Shown one piece after another: positions 47,995 to 61,216 of a DNA stretch of 64,000 nucleotides (the stretch's first letter is position 1; the number at the start of each line of letters is the position of its first letter). Origin of the DNA: Letharia columbiana (taxonomy: Eukaryota; Ascomycota; Lecanoromycetes; Lecanorales; Parmeliaceae); contig NW_023501081.1 in the NCBI RefSeq assembly GCF_014066305.1, positions 372,001 to 436,000 of the forward strand, given 5' to 3'. The position numbers were made by a program, and so were the translations under genes. The notes below the pieces were generated by a model. The model saw only the letters and a program-made list of their open reading frames with translations. It did not search any database and was not told where the DNA came from.

Positions 47995-48195
47995 CGCTAA
48001 ATAATTAAAGTGAAGTTCGAATTAAATAGTTAAAGTAAAGTTTAAGTTAAGTAATTAAAGTAAGTTTTAATATTAAATAATTAAGATAAAGTTTAAATTA
48101 AATAGCTAAAGTAAGTTTAACGTCGAGTAATTAAGATAAAGTTCGAGTTAAGTAATTAAAGTGAGTTTAGCGCCGGGTAATTAAAGTAAAAAGTC
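47995..48195 (-). repeat. 25-bp minisatellite inside copia 3' end
   Basis: About eight units of roughly 25 bp of the form agttaagtaattaaagtaa; unit marks fall near 48003, 48028, 48053, 48079, 48105, 48129, 48154 and 48179. The same array, mutated and shorter, is at 57240-57400 before the 3' LTR of the complete element. Confidence 0.8.
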
Positions 48196-48599
48196 GAAAT
48201 CTAAAAATAACTATATCAAACCTTAAATTCCACTTTTTATTAAAAAGCGGTTTTTTAGAAATTTTATTTTTAGGCTATCTAGTATATACTAAAAATTAAT
48301 TAATTTAAGATCGAAGGATATTCGTAAGAATAATTAAATAAAATAATTAAAAGAAATTCTTTATTCTATATATTATAACCGGCTATAAAACTTCTATAGA
48401 GTCGTTTTAGATATTTAATTCTTTAATAATAGTAACTAATAATATAAGGGTATTTTAAAAAAGCCTTAAAGATTTAATAGCGATAGCGGTAATAGCGTTA
48501 AAGAAATAGCTGTTTTAATATAGAATAGCGAGTTCGCATTAAACTTAAGGCTCGGCGAGCGACTTAAATAAATTATTTAAACTGCGGGGATTAATAAAA

Positions 48600-49700
48600 T
48601 AACTTCTCTAGATTCAAAATTAATTTCTCTAAATAAATAATATTATAAACGATATTTTAGCTTAATTAGTATATAAAACTTCTTAAACTTATTTTTAAAT
48701 AATATCTTAATAAATTTATTAATTATTTATTATTTAATAGAAATATATTTAAAAATAACGTTATTAGTAATAACTTATTTCTATATATAATAATATTAAA
48801 TATTAATATATTTAATATATATATAAAATTAAGAATTTTTAATAAAAGCTATAATACTTTAATTATTATAATAAATAATAATAATCTATATATACTTAGC
48901 GTTAGAATTAAATTAATTAAAAAGTTTATATAATTAAACTATTTTTTTAATAATTTATATCTAATTAATATATTTAATCTTATAAGAGAATAGCGTTATA
49001 ATAAATTATTATTTCGATAATTAATTAATAATAGTATTACTTATATTAAAAATATAATTAAAAATAGAATATTAAATATTTTAATTACTCGTTTAGTTCG
49101 TATTTATATAATTAATAAATAATTTTAAATCTCCTCTAAATATTAATTACTAGTTTTTAATATTATTTAAATATTAAAAAATACGCTTAATAGTCTTTTA
49201 ATAAGATTTATCGAGATTTAAAATATATTTAGAGATTATTAAAATAATAAATATAAGATCGAATTAAGTATCTAATATTATATATATAAATAATTTTATA
49301 ATTAATTAATAGATATAATAAGATTAATTAATAAAGATAAAATTATCTTTAATAATATAAAATTTATTATTATTAATAGAAGTAGATAATAGCGTAAAGC
49401 TTAATATATTATATTTCTTTAAAAATTCTTAATATAATCTTTTTAACTAAGATATAGAATTCGATTAATATAATTTTTAATAATTATTATATTAAAATAA
49501 TAGATATAAGATCTTAAATTAATTATCTTAAATTTCTTATTAAGCTTATTCTTAATATCTTATATTTCGATTTTATTAAAATTTATAAATAGAATATTAT
49601 TTATATAAATAGTAATAATAATATTATTATTAATAAATATAGAGAGATTAATAATAATAGATTTAAAATCTAATTTTTTTAGATAGATTATAAAAATATT
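48600..49700 (-). pseudogene. Copia RNase H remnant, inverted
   Basis: The minus strand of 48620-48900 reads through the end of a copia Pol: a segment in the position of KHIDI.YH, then an ISLNYIST-like and an LLTKYYLKISLRSF-like C-terminus, before the frame ends near 48600. More upstream parts to about 49700 are RNase H and reverse-transcriptase derived, with RIP stops. No intact frame. The sequence differs enough from 55890-56400 to be a separate insertion. Confidence 0.6.
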
Positions 49701-50467
49701 ATATTAAACTCTAGAGGATTATTTTAAATTATAAAATATCTTAATAAATTTATATATTTTATTTTTTTAATCTTTAATCTTAAAGCTAGTAAGTTAAATA
49801 ATATAAATTATTTTCTTAATATTATTATATAGAAAGATAATTTTAATATTTATTTATTTAAGTTTTTAATTTAAAATAGTTATTAATATAAAGATTACTT
49901 TATAATTTATAGATTTAATAATAAAAACGAAGATTTTATTAAAGTTAATTTCTTCTTATTATTTAAAGTCGCGAATAATTTAGCGAGCTTTATATTATAT
50001 AATCTCTTTTATAAAATTACGCTTAAGCTTATAAATCTATTAATCTTTTAAAATATATATATTTAATAAAAGATTTATTAAAGTTTAAGTTCTATTAATA
50101 ATAAGCGAATCGACTTCTTTTTATATAATAATTTCTTAATATATCTTATAATAGAAATTCGATATAATCTTTTTATAGATTTAAGATTTATAAGATTTAA
50201 AAGAGAAGGCTTTTATTAATAGCGCTAGAGGATTTAAAGAGAATTCTTTATATATTCTTAAGATATTAAATAGATAATTTATCGCTAGAATCGAATTATA
50301 ATTATTTATAAAGTAAGTAATAAATCTAAAAGGCGTCGTTATAAAAGCTATAGAGAGAGTTTTATTATTAAATATATTAAATAATTACTCTTTTAAAGAT
50401 TTCGAGTTAATTAAAATTATTAATTAAGTTCTTTTAAAGATTTAAATAAAATTAAATAAGTTATTAA

Positions 50468-50614
50468 TGTTGAAATTCGGATCACGTAACTCTTAGCGTC
50501 TTGGCGATTACGTAATATAATTATATAATACGCCTTAGCGTATTTATATTTAGTCGCTCTTTTCTTTATAATAACTTTATAATTAATAACTAAGTATCTT
50601 ATCTTATATTTCTA
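50468..50614 (+). repeat. Copia 5' LTR (147 bp)
   Basis: Starts with tgttgaaattcggatcacgt, one of the least mutated spots of the region, and ends with ttatatttcta (CA mutated to TA). It has the same length as the 3' LTR. The sequence just inside, aaattataagtttaaac, is where the primer-binding site should lie, but it is too altered to name the tRNA. Confidence 0.88.
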
Positions 50615-52999
50615 TAAATTATAAGTTTAAACTTTATTTAATAATTATTATATTATAACTACTATTTACTTTTATAATTATAACTATTCTTAAACTTTTA
50701 GTATTTATTTTATAATATTTAAAGTTTATTATATAAAAATAAAAATAGTTATATAAAAATATTCTTTTAATCTTCTTAATAGAGATATTTTTTTCTTTTA
50801 AAATAGTTATAAATCTAAATAAGTATAATTTATTAATAATATAAGAGGTTAAGAGTCGCTATTATCTTTATTTTAAGCGAGTTAAGATATATTATCTTTA
50901 ATTAAAATATTAAACTCGCTAAATATATTAAATATATAATTATATTATTATATAATTAAGTTATATCGCTAAAATCTTTTCTAAATCTTATTAATTTTCG
51001 CTAAATTAGAATATTTAATTTTATTAAAAATAAAATTATTTTATATTAATATTAACTTTAAAATTATATATTAATTATTAAATTAATAATTATTAATTAA
51101 AAGTAGCTAGATACTAGTATTAATAGTTTAATTATAATTTAAAATATTTTAAAGCTAGTACTATTATTTTTTAATATACTTATAAACTTATTAAGATTAA
51201 AATAATAAAAATATCTTATTAATATTAGCTTCTAGATCTTTAAAAGTCTTTTAAAAAAAAGAATTAAGACTTTATTATCGAATTCTTTTTTTATAATTAT
51301 TTATATTTTATTATTATAATTATAAAGCTAGAATAATTTTCGAAGTCTTATAATAATAGCTAGCGATATAAATATTTTAAATTTAAATTTTTAAATAAAT
51401 AATATAAAAAGAATATTAATCTCTTTTTAAAAAGGAGGTTTATATATTTATAATAATTATACTTTATATAATCTTATTAGAAACTAGCTTTTATTTATAA
51501 ATTATTTTTATTATTAAATATCTTTTATTTTAATTATATTACTTATATTTATTATAGCTTTATATATAAATATTTCTTATTTTTTATATAAGAATTTAAA
51601 GTTTAAAAATAATAGTTAATTAATATTAATAAGATTTTTAAAAACTTTAATAATAATTAGAGTATTTATTCTACTTTCGCTATTTTATTAAATAATAATT
51701 TTATTAATTTTAAATTTAAAGCTAGCGAAGATATCTTTAAATTTTAAGCGATATTAAGCTATTTAATCTTTATATTAATAAGCTTATTTTATCTACTTTA
51801 AAGTTATTCTTAGAATCTTTCTTTAAATTTATTATCTTATTTAAAATAATAGCTAAATTATTATTACTATTATTATTATTACTCTCTCTATTAATATTCT
51901 ATATATCTTTATTTAAATTATCTTTTAATAATAATAAATTTAAATAATTAATTATAGCGCTTTATAATTAATATTTTTAATTAATTTTAATTTAATAAAA
52001 ATAATTTTCTTTTAATCTTTATTATTATTTTAAAATTTAATATAAAATATATTAAATAAAGATAAGATATTAAAAGCTAATTAATATTTAATAATCTTTT
52101 ATTTTTTATTAAAATTATTAAATTTAAGATTTATATAATTATTTTTTAATATTTTAAATATAATAGTTATTAGCTTATCGAGATTAATTATAATAATAAA
52201 GATTTTTAAATAATATTAAATATTATTATTAAATATTATAAATTTAAAAGCTTTAAATTTTATATAAAGCTAATTCGCTAATTATTTAATATTATTTTTA
52301 TTTTTAAAAAAGATATTCGCTAATATAAAAAGAATTTTTATAAAATTATTATTAAAATCGCTAATCTATATAAATTACTTATTTTATTAAAATTCTTTCT
52401 AATTTAACTCTTTCTTATAAGATTTAAAAACTCTTTTAATATTTTTATAATTATTTATATCTAGATTTATAAGCTATATAATAATAAGATTATTAAATTT
52501 AATAAAATTATTTATATCGCGATAAATAAAAAAATTTATCTACTATTATTTAAAGATAATAATATTATTATATATATTATTTATAATAATAGCGATAAGA
52601 GTAAAGATAAATAATTCGCTAGATATTATAAAATCGATAATTTAAAAATTAATTATAAAATTTATTTTTTATATAAAATTATCGAATATAAATTTAGATA
52701 TTCTTTCGCTAAATATTAAATTAAATTCTTTTATCTAAAATTTAAAAAATTTATATTAAATAAGAAAAAGAAGAAGAAGATTTAAATTATTATAATTAAT
52801 TTTAATAATATAAGAGAGAGTTTTAATATTAAGTATAAGCGTATTAAAGAAATACTTTTTAATATCTTTATTTTAGAAGAGAATAAGTACTTTAATATTA
52901 ACTATATCTTTCTAAAAGAATTAAATTTAATTATATATTATATAAATCTTAGTTTTAATAATTTTAATATTTTTAATATAATTAATAATAAAAAAGTTA

Positions 53000-53400
53000 T
53001 TAATTTAATAATTATCGATTTTAATTTAAAGTATAATTTAATAACTATTAACTTCGTCGATCTATACTCTTATATAATAATAAATTCTAACTACTCTTAT
53101 TATTTCTTTATTAATTATTTAATATTTATTATTTATAAAAAAATCTATTTTTATTTTATTCGCGATATTAAAAATAATTAAATTTAGTTTTTTAATCGCG
53201 ATATTATTAATTTAAATTACTTTATTTAAGATAAGCGTATAAATATTATTTTATTTAATATTTTATATATATTTAATATAAGCGTTAATCTTCTTTTTAT
53301 TAATAAACTCTTAAATTCTAATATTATAATTATTTTTTATAAGACTAATTATACTCTAATTAAAGATAATTTAAAATTTATAAATACTTATAATTAAGAT
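53000..53400 (+). pseudogene. Copia protease region remnant
   Basis: Reads as an NLITINFVDLYS segment, then ILFNILYIFNISVNLLFINKLLNS near 53245-53320. The latter is the conserved V.YVP.L..NLLS..KL block that follows the active site of copia proteases. The catalytic D-S/T-G upstream is not securely read because Asp and Gly codons are altered by RIP. It would have cut the Gag-Pol polyprotein. Confidence 0.7.
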
Positions 53401-53559
53401 TTTTTTTTTTAATCTCTAAAATAATTTAAATAATATCTTAATAATATATAATATTTCTTTAAACTTAATTTATTAATTTTAATATATTTATATAAATTAT
53501 TTAAATTAATAAAATTTAAATAAGTTCTCTATAATAATAATAAATATAAATTTAATTAA

Positions 53560-54150
53560 GAATATTATAAATAAGTATATTTATAAGTATTATATTATAG
53601 AGTATTAGAAGACTATCTCTTATATTAATTCTATTACGCTTAATATATAATTAAATAAATTTATTTATAGCGATCTTATAAAGTTTTTATTCTCTATTAA
53701 TTTTAATAATTATAAATACTTTATAATATTTAAAAATAATTTTATCTTTTATTTTAAAGTTTACTATATTTATTATAAGAGTAAAATCTTTATTATATTT
53801 TTATAATTTAAAATTTATCTTAAATTATATAATTATAAAATCTTTTATATTTATTTTAATAATAAGAGTAAATATATATTTAAAGTTTTTTTTAATTATC
53901 TCGCTTTATTAAATATTAAATAAAAATTTATTATTTTTAATAATCTCTAGATAAATAATACGACTAAGCGTTTTAAATAAACTTTATTATATAAAATATA
54001 TTTTATTCTATTAAATTTTAATCTTAATAAATTCTTTTAATTTAAAATTATTATTATTATTAATTATTTAATAATATAATTATCTAATATTAAAATTATT
54101 ATAATCTCTTTCGAAGTCTTCTATTAATAAAAGTTTATTCTTTTTTACTT
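53560..54150 (+). pseudogene. Copia integrase remnant
   Basis: Order of blocks: SCIIEY.KTISYIN, as in the GAG-pre-integrase CxxC end; then IYSDLIKFL, as in the first catalytic H-S/T-D block; then NYKYFIIFKNNFIFYFKVY, as in the G.KYFV.F.DD.SR...VY block; then an IFNN.SKY-like segment, in the place of the DNGGEY block with the second Asp; and further on an NNTTKRF segment, in the place of NG.AER. Integrase inserts the cDNA through a DDE triad. Several of the Asp and Gly codons are mutated. Confidence 0.8.
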
Positions 54151-54399
54151 ATATATAATTAATTTTATTACTTATATAATAAAATAAATTTAGAAAAAGC
54201 TTATAAATTAAAATAAAAAATATATATTATTAGAATATAAAGGGGAATATATTTTTTAATTATATAATCTTATTAAGAAGATAGTTATTTATATTAATAG
54301 CGTATATTTTATAAAAAAATAATCTCTAATTATAGATTTAAAAGAAGAAATTAAGATTTATAAGCTTTTAAATAAATAATAATATTTAATAATATTAAT

Positions 54400-55760
54400 A
54401 TTCGCTATAGAGAAGATATTAAATAAATAATATATTATTAATATTTCGAAAGACGTTAAATCTAAAGACGTTATATTTATAATTAAAATAATTACTAAAT
54501 CTTTAATAATTTTAAGATTTTTAATATTTATAAGATTAAGATTAAATTTTCTCTAATTAATTAATAAGTAAGCGTCTTCGCGAAGATTTATATAAGAGTT
54601 TTTAATATAATAAATTTAATTAATTACGCGAAAGCTTTTAATTTAAATATCTTTAATATAAGTTACTTAATTTATTTAATTAAATATTATATTTATATTT
54701 ATATTAAGAATTTAATTTATATTATTTATATAAGAAATTTCTTTAGACTTAAATTTATTATTTATTATTATTAAAATTATATAAACTATTCGCGAAGATT
54801 ATAAATTAAATACTATTTAAAGAATATTATATAATTATTTAAATCTTATAATTTCGAATCTATAAGATCTATCTTCTAATTCTCTTTCGAAAATCTTTAT
54901 AATATTTATCTTACTTATAAATTATATTAATAAATTAAATATTTTTAAATTTATTATTTATAAGTAAACTATATCTAATTAGCTATTTTAAATAAATTAA
55001 AAACTTTCTATAAAAAATAAATATAAATCTTTTATAAATAATAATACTTAATATCTTATTTAAACGCCTTTCGAGGTTTATATTCTAAAAAATAAATAAA
55101 TTTATATTTTAAAATAAGATCTTAATAAGAAAATTATTCGCTATAAAATATATTAAATTATTTAAGAATTCGAATAATAAAAAAATTATAATTATTATAA
55201 TACTTTTATATTAATAATAAAATTTATAAATTATAAAATAATCTTCGCGCTTATAATCGCTTTAAATTAAAATCTAAAATAAATAAATATTAAAATTATT
55301 TTTTTATATAATAATATAAAGAAAGAGATTTATATACGCTAATTCGATAGCTTTAATAAAGATAATATTAAGATTTATAAGCTAAATAAGATACTATATA
55401 ATTTAAAATAATTCTTTTAAATTTAATATTAATATTTTTTAAAGTATATAAAGAAGCTAAGTCTTCTCTCTATTAAATTAAATAATAGCGTATTTATAAA
55501 CTCTAAAGAGAATATTATTATAGCGCTTTATATTAATAATATCTTAATTATTAATTTTAATAAAGTCGAGATTTAGCGAATTAAGAAGAAACTTAATACG
55601 AAGTTTTATATATCGAATTTAGAATTATATATTTATTATTTAAATATAACTATTAAGAGAGATCGCTATAGCGATATTCTTCGCCTAAAATAAGAGATTT
55701 ATATTACTTAATTTTTAAATTATTTTAATTATTAAAATCTTATTTTAATATTAATATTTC
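54400..55760 (+). pseudogene. Copia reverse transcriptase remnant
   Basis: The best block is at 55310-55640. EIYIR.FDSF matches the VYM.QP.GF block, and KIYKLNKILYNLK matches the C.L.KALYGLKQ block. ALYINNIL at 55523 stands in for LYVDDIL, with both catalytic Asp codons gat changed to aat. KLNTKFYISNLELYIYYLNITIKRD matches the F.M.DLG...YFLG..I block. This is the polymerase of the element. The double Asp-to-Asn change alone would abolish activity. Confidence 0.92.
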
Positions 55761-55889
55761 TCGAAATTAGTTATAAATTAACTTTTATCGAAGAAGATTA
55801 TATCGCCTTAAGAAAATTATAAAAAAACTATTAATTTATAATAAAATCTCTTATATATATTATACTCGATATTTATTTTAATATTATTA

Positions 55890-56400
55890 ATAAATTATTA
55901 CTTAGTTAACTCGACTTTAGCGTATTAAAATATAATTATTTAAATCTTTTAATATCTAAGAGATATAGTATATTATAAATTTATATATAAAAATCTTTTT
56001 AAGAGCTTATTAATTATATTAATTCTAATTAGATTAATAATATAATTCGAAAATTTATATCTAATTATCTTTTTAATATAAAAAGCGATATAATTAATTA
56101 GTTATCTAAGTATTAAGCTATTATAATATTATTTATTTATAAAATAAAATATATTAATTAGACGTAAGCTATTAAGAAAGTAATTTAATTAAAAAATCTA
56201 TTTAATTAACTTCTTCGCCTCGATAATATAAATCTTAAAATTATTATTATTTTCAATAATAATTAAAGCGTAATTACTCTCGCATAAAAACGCTTAATTC
56301 TATACTTATATTAAATATATTAATATTACTTATTATTTTATATAAGAAAAAATTAATAATAATATTATAAATATATAATATATTTTTATTAATAAATAGA
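55890..56400 (+). pseudogene. Copia RNase H remnant
   Basis: The frame reads LINYINSN, then IRKSISNYLFNIKSDIIN (from a RKSTSGY.F..G.G.ISW block), then YKIKYIN in place of the TEAEY block, AIKKVI.LKNL (A.KEAIWL..LL), IIIIFNNN in place of the D.QSAI block, and a YIRKN-like end. The order and spacing match copia RNase H and the related fragments at 27800 and 48600. Stops and amino-acid changes are RIP-type transitions. Confidence 0.88.
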
Positions 56401-57239
56401 TAACTAATAAGCTTATTAAGGCTTTTTATTTAAATAAATTTATTATTTTTTAAAACGCCTTTAGAATAAAAGCTATATCTACTTATCTCTTAGATAATTA
56501 TTAATTTTACTATTATCTTAATATAGTCTTATTTTAATATTATTTAATAAAAAAGTTATTCTATTATATCTATATCTAAATCTAAGAAAGTTATCTATTA
56601 TCGCCTACTTTAAAAAAGTTATTTTATTAATTCTTATATTATAAATAATTAATTTAAATTATTTATCGAGCTATTATATTAGACTTAATACTTTATAAAC
56701 TCGCTATTTTATATTAAAATAGCTATTTCTTTAACGCTATTATTATTATCGTTATTAAAACTTCTAAAACTCTTTTAAAAAATTTATATCTATTTATTAT
56801 TAATATCTTAAATATTATATCTTTAAATTATTACTATTATAATTATTATTATTAAGAATTAATTATTTAAAATAATCTTATAAAGATTTTATAGTCGGCG
56901 ATATATAGTTAAAAGAATTTCTTCTAATTATTTTAATTATTCTTATAAATATCCTTTAATCTTAAATTAATCGATTTTTAATATATATTAAATAATCTAA
57001 AAATAAAATTTTCGAAAAACCGCTTTTTAATAAAAAGTAAAATTTAAGTCGAATTTTAATAGAGGCTTAATCTAATATAGTCGTTTTTAGATTTCGACTA
57101 TTTACTTTATCTATTTTATTTTAAATATCGCGAACTTTAAATCTTATATTTTTTAATTTTATTTATATAGAGAAGTAGAGATATAGAGGGTAAAGGGGAA
57201 AGAATATATTTTTATACTAGCTACTCGATACTAACTTAT

Positions 57240-57400
57240 CTTAATTATTTAATATTAATTTTATTATTATTATTTAATATTAATTTACTTTAATTATTTA
57301 ATTTAAATTTTACTTTAATTACTTAATATTAATCTTACTTTAATAATTTAATAAAAGTCAATTAAATTATTTTACTTTATTTATTTAATTTTAATATTAT
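57240..57400 (+). repeat. Minisatellite before the copia 3' LTR
   Basis: Several imperfect units of about 25 bp of the form tttactttaattatttaat, the mutated equivalents of the array at 47995-48195. Position just upstream of the LTR is conserved between the two elements. Confidence 0.7.
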
Positions 57401-57459
57401 TAATATTAAACTTTATATTTATTAGATTTCGCGTATAAAAGAATATATACGAAGAGAAA

Positions 57460-57606
57460 TATTAAAATTCGAATTATATAACTCTTAGCGTTTTAGCGAT
57501 TATATAATATAATTACGTAATACGTCTTAGTATATTTATATTTAATCGCTCTTTTCTTTATAGTAACTTTATAATTAATAACTAAGTATCTTATCTTATA
57601 TTTTCA
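57460..57606 (+). repeat. Copia 3' LTR (147 bp)
   Basis: Starts with tattaaaattcgaatt (TG mutated to TA) and ends with ttatattttca. It aligns over its full length with 50468-50614; differences are nearly all C/T or G/A. The equal lengths fix the limits of the element. Confidence 0.88.
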
Positions 57607-60370
57607 TAATTAACTTTATCTTTAATAAAAATTATTTATCTCTTTTAGCGATTTTTCTTTAAAATTATAGATAAAGAAAAAAGATAACTCTTGAAATAAT
57701 TAATAGTTTTAATAAGCTAGCGATCGTTATAATAGATTATTATTTTAATATTATTATATATATTCTTTTTTAAAATAAAGAATATAAACTTAAAAGAGAC
57801 GTTATCGAATTATTTAATATTAAAAATAATAGTAATTTTATTATTACTTAAAAATATATAATAAAAATAATCTTAATAATTTATAAATTATTCTTTAATT
57901 ATATAATTTTAATATTTTTTTTAATTAATAATTTTAAATATAATCTAATAAAAATCTATTTATTTAATAATATATAAATAAGAAATATTAAAAAAAAAAA
58001 AAAAGTCTTAAAAGAAGTAATATCTCGCTTAATTATGAGTTAATAATTATATAAATAATTCTTAATATAAATAAACTTAATCTAATACTTCTATAATAAA
58101 TCGCTCTTCTTAAATATTACGCTAGTTTTATATTAAATAATAACGCTTAATTATTTAAACTTATTATTTATTTAAAAATTTCTCGATATAATATCTTTTT
58201 AAATAATTTAAATAAAAGGCTTTTATTTTATAATTTTATTATTTTATATTATAATTAAAGCGAAAGCGAGTATAATAATAATTATTATATTTTATATTAT
58301 TAAGAAAAAGTTTAAATATAATAAGAATAAATTTATTAGATTTATTTAATAGAAGATAGATATTAAAGTATAAAGTAAAATTATTTAAAAAGATAATTAT
58401 AAATATATAGTCGTTATAAAAAGCGTTAAATAATTTTTAAAGATTAATATAAATTAAATTATTTTTTTATCTTTAAAAATAATATAATATTTATAAAGTT
58501 TTATTTTAAGACTAACTACGAAGTATAGCTTATAAATATTATTAAAAAAAGATTTAAAAAGATCTATTTCGATATATATTTTAATTATCTTTTTAATATT
58601 CTAAGTATTTAAATAATTTATATAAATATATTATATATATAAAGTCTTTTTATAAATTTAAAATTTTTATTAATTAGAGAGCTTTATAGACTTAATAAAG
58701 AACTTATTATAAGCGAGAATTTCTTTATTAATAATAATTAAGATTAGAGAGATATCTTTTTAAATATTAAGTATATAAAGACGACTTTAAATATATTTAA
58801 AGAAAAATTATTATTTTCTTATAAAAAGATTATTAGAAATAAAAGAAAGCGAGTATTATTACTTCTTTAATTATTTTTTAAAAATAAAAATAAAATTATA
58901 TTTAGATATATATTAGATATTATTAAAAATTTAAATACACTTAATATTCTTTATTTTATATTTAAGATTAATATTATTAAAATCGAAAGTTATATAATTA
59001 TTATCGACGAGTTTATTAATAAAATAATATTCTTAAAATTTAAAGAAGATTTTAAAAATTAAGAAATTATAAATAATATATTAAATATATATATAATTAT
59101 AAAGTTAGAGAGAGAATATTATCGCTATAATAAAAAGTATAATAATAAAAACTTTATTTAAGAATTTAATTTTAAAAAATTTATAAATCTTATTATTTAA
59201 AATTTAAGAATTAGTAATAAATATAATAGCGATATAAATAATAAAATAGCGAGTTATTATAGATTAGATAATTATAATAGCTATCTTAACGCTAAAAAAT
59301 TAATTCTTTTCTTTTTTAAACTTTTTAAACTTAGATTTAATATTAATATTATTATCTCTTTAATTATCTCTTTTATTTTAATTACTATAATTATTATAAT
59401 CTCTATTTTTAAAAATTTAAAATTCTTTATAAGCGCGCTTACGCTTTAACTATTTGAGATATTTCTTAATAAAATAAAAATTCTTATTATAAATAATATA
59501 ATATTTATAAATCTATATTTAGATATAAGAGTTATTAAAATTAATATCGTTTTAAATATAATATTTAATTAATATAGATATTATAGAAATAAGAATATAA
59601 ATATTTATTTTAATATAGATAGTTATTATATAAGTATTAAAGAATTTAATAAAATTAGTAAAATTAGAGATAATATTAAATTATTATATTTTAATATAAA
59701 TTAATATAAATTTAAAAGATTTATTTTTATTATAAAGGTTATAATTTTAATTATAAATCTCGCGATACTAAGTATACTAGTTATCTAGATTTTTATAAAA
59801 ATAATAAATCTTTTAATTCTTATTAATAATAAAAAGAAATTTCTTAAATAGATTATTAATTTTATATAATAGACTAATAAATTAATTAATATATATTTAT
59901 AGCTTATTTTTATAGATAGTAAAGATAAGAGACTTTAATCTCTAAATAATAAAATTAAGAATATTTAATTTATAAAATTTATATTTTTTTAAGTTCTTTT
60001 AGATAATTATAATATTAATATAACTTTTAATAAGATCGCGTAGATTATTCTTATAGCGAGTTTTTATTATAATATAAAGTTTATAATACGTTTTAATTTA
60101 TATTATAATATCTATATTAATAATAATTTTAAAAGTATTTTTTATAGATCGCTATTTGATTATAGCTCTTATAATAATTACTAAATAAGAAATTAATTAA
60201 ATTATATTAATTTTAATATAATATTAGAGATCTAATAAAACGAAGAAATCTTATATATCTCGCTTTTATTTATAATAATTAAAAGTATTTTTAAATATAG
60301 AAATTTAATAAAGTTAGCTTAAATTAGTTAAAAGCTTAATATTAATATATTTAAATATAATATTATTTAT
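57607..60370. other. Unclassified decayed sequence
   Basis: About 2.8 kb of saturated RIP-type DNA between the copia 3' LTR and a Helitron 5' region. A plus-strand stretch at about 58940-59210 reads ESYIIIIDEFINKIIFLKFK and later YNNKNFI.EF.FKKF, which could be an altered integrase (..FVDDFTRK..., ..DNG.EF...). The rest could not be placed. It may be the body of a Helitron whose 5' end is at 61216, an older retroelement, or both nested. Confidence 0.4.
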
Positions 60371-61216
60371 AAAGAATTAATTTAATTTTTAAAGTTTAAG
60401 CTCGTTTACGATCTTAATTACTAGTAATAATAAATTTATTAAAAAATAATTTAAAAACATTAATAGAGACTTTAAGAGATAAGTAAAAGAAATATATATA
60501 TTTAAATCGAATATATTTAATATAATTATAATATTTAAATATTAATTTAACTTATTTATTATTAGCTTAAAAGAAATATAAAAAAAATAAAAAATTATTT
60601 AAACTCTTTCTAAAAGTTTTTTAATATATTTATAAATAGTAGTAGATAGTTATTAAACTCGCTTATAATCTTAATTACTAATAATAATAAATTTATTAAA
60701 AAATAATTTAAAGATTATAAGAGCTTTAAAGAATAAATAAAAGAGATATATATATTTAAAATATTAAGTAATTTTTAAATAAGAGATATTAAAGATAATT
60801 ATATTTATATTAATAAAATTAATAAAATTAATAGAGTAATAAAAGAATAATAATTATATAAATAGATAAAAGAATTATTATTTAATTTTAAACGCGTTTA
60901 ATATAATTATAATATTTAAATATTAGTTTAATCTATTAATAGTAAATTAAATTTTATTATTTTTATAGCGTTAGAAAGCGTAAAGCGAGTTTTATAATTT
61001 AAGAAATTATAAAATAATTATATATATTATAAGCTAAATACTTTAAAATATAAAATTTCTATATATAAATTTTTAATAAGAAAAATATAAAAAGACTATT
61101 AAATTAACTTAGCTAATCTAATTAAAAAATATAGAAAATTTAAATTTATAATTAATTATATATATAAATTTAAGATTTTTAAGCTTAACTCTATCTTATT
61201 TTTTTATATATATTAA
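60370..61216 (-). mobile_element. Helitron 5' region, inverted, with tripled subterminal block
   Basis: On the minus strand it ends with TTAATATATATAAAAA at 61216, the mutated family tip. The block ataattataatatttaaata, the mutated form of the tggtgtgactac...atatttgaatatt block of Helitron 2, occurs near 60520 and 60910. A further partial unit upstream (60385-60450) repeats the gctcgcttgcggcctcgat segment, so the arrangement is extended relative to Helitron 2. The tip is inserted in the inverted LINE fragment. The 3' end was not found. Confidence 0.8.

Larger units (their letters stand above)
47724..50467 (-). mobile_element. Copia 3' half, inverted
   Basis: Reads on the minus strand as Pol end, untranslated tail and 3' LTR. 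The LTR (47724-47874, about 151 bp) starts and ends with the inverted pair TGTTRAAAT / ATTTTAACA. An 8-unit minisatellite lies just inside it. The coding part begins near 48590 and runs to 50467, where the 5' LTR of the complete copia copy starts in the opposite direction. The 5' half is missing. Confidence 0.82.
50468..57606 (+). mobile_element. Complete Ty1/copia LTR retrotransposon
   Basis: 7139 bp between two 147-bp LTRs. Domain order on the plus strand is gag region, protease, integrase, reverse transcriptase, RNase H, which is the copia order (integrase before reverse transcriptase). All frames are destroyed by RIP. I see no convincing target duplication: the flanks are attaa on the left and taatt on the right. 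The 5' LTR abuts the inverted copia fragment, and the 3' end is followed by unclassified sequence. Confidence 0.93.

Noticed and set aside
50463..57611. 5-bp target duplication of the copia element
   Set aside because: The flanks read attaa and taatt. In such AT-rich DNA the partial resemblance is not evidence.
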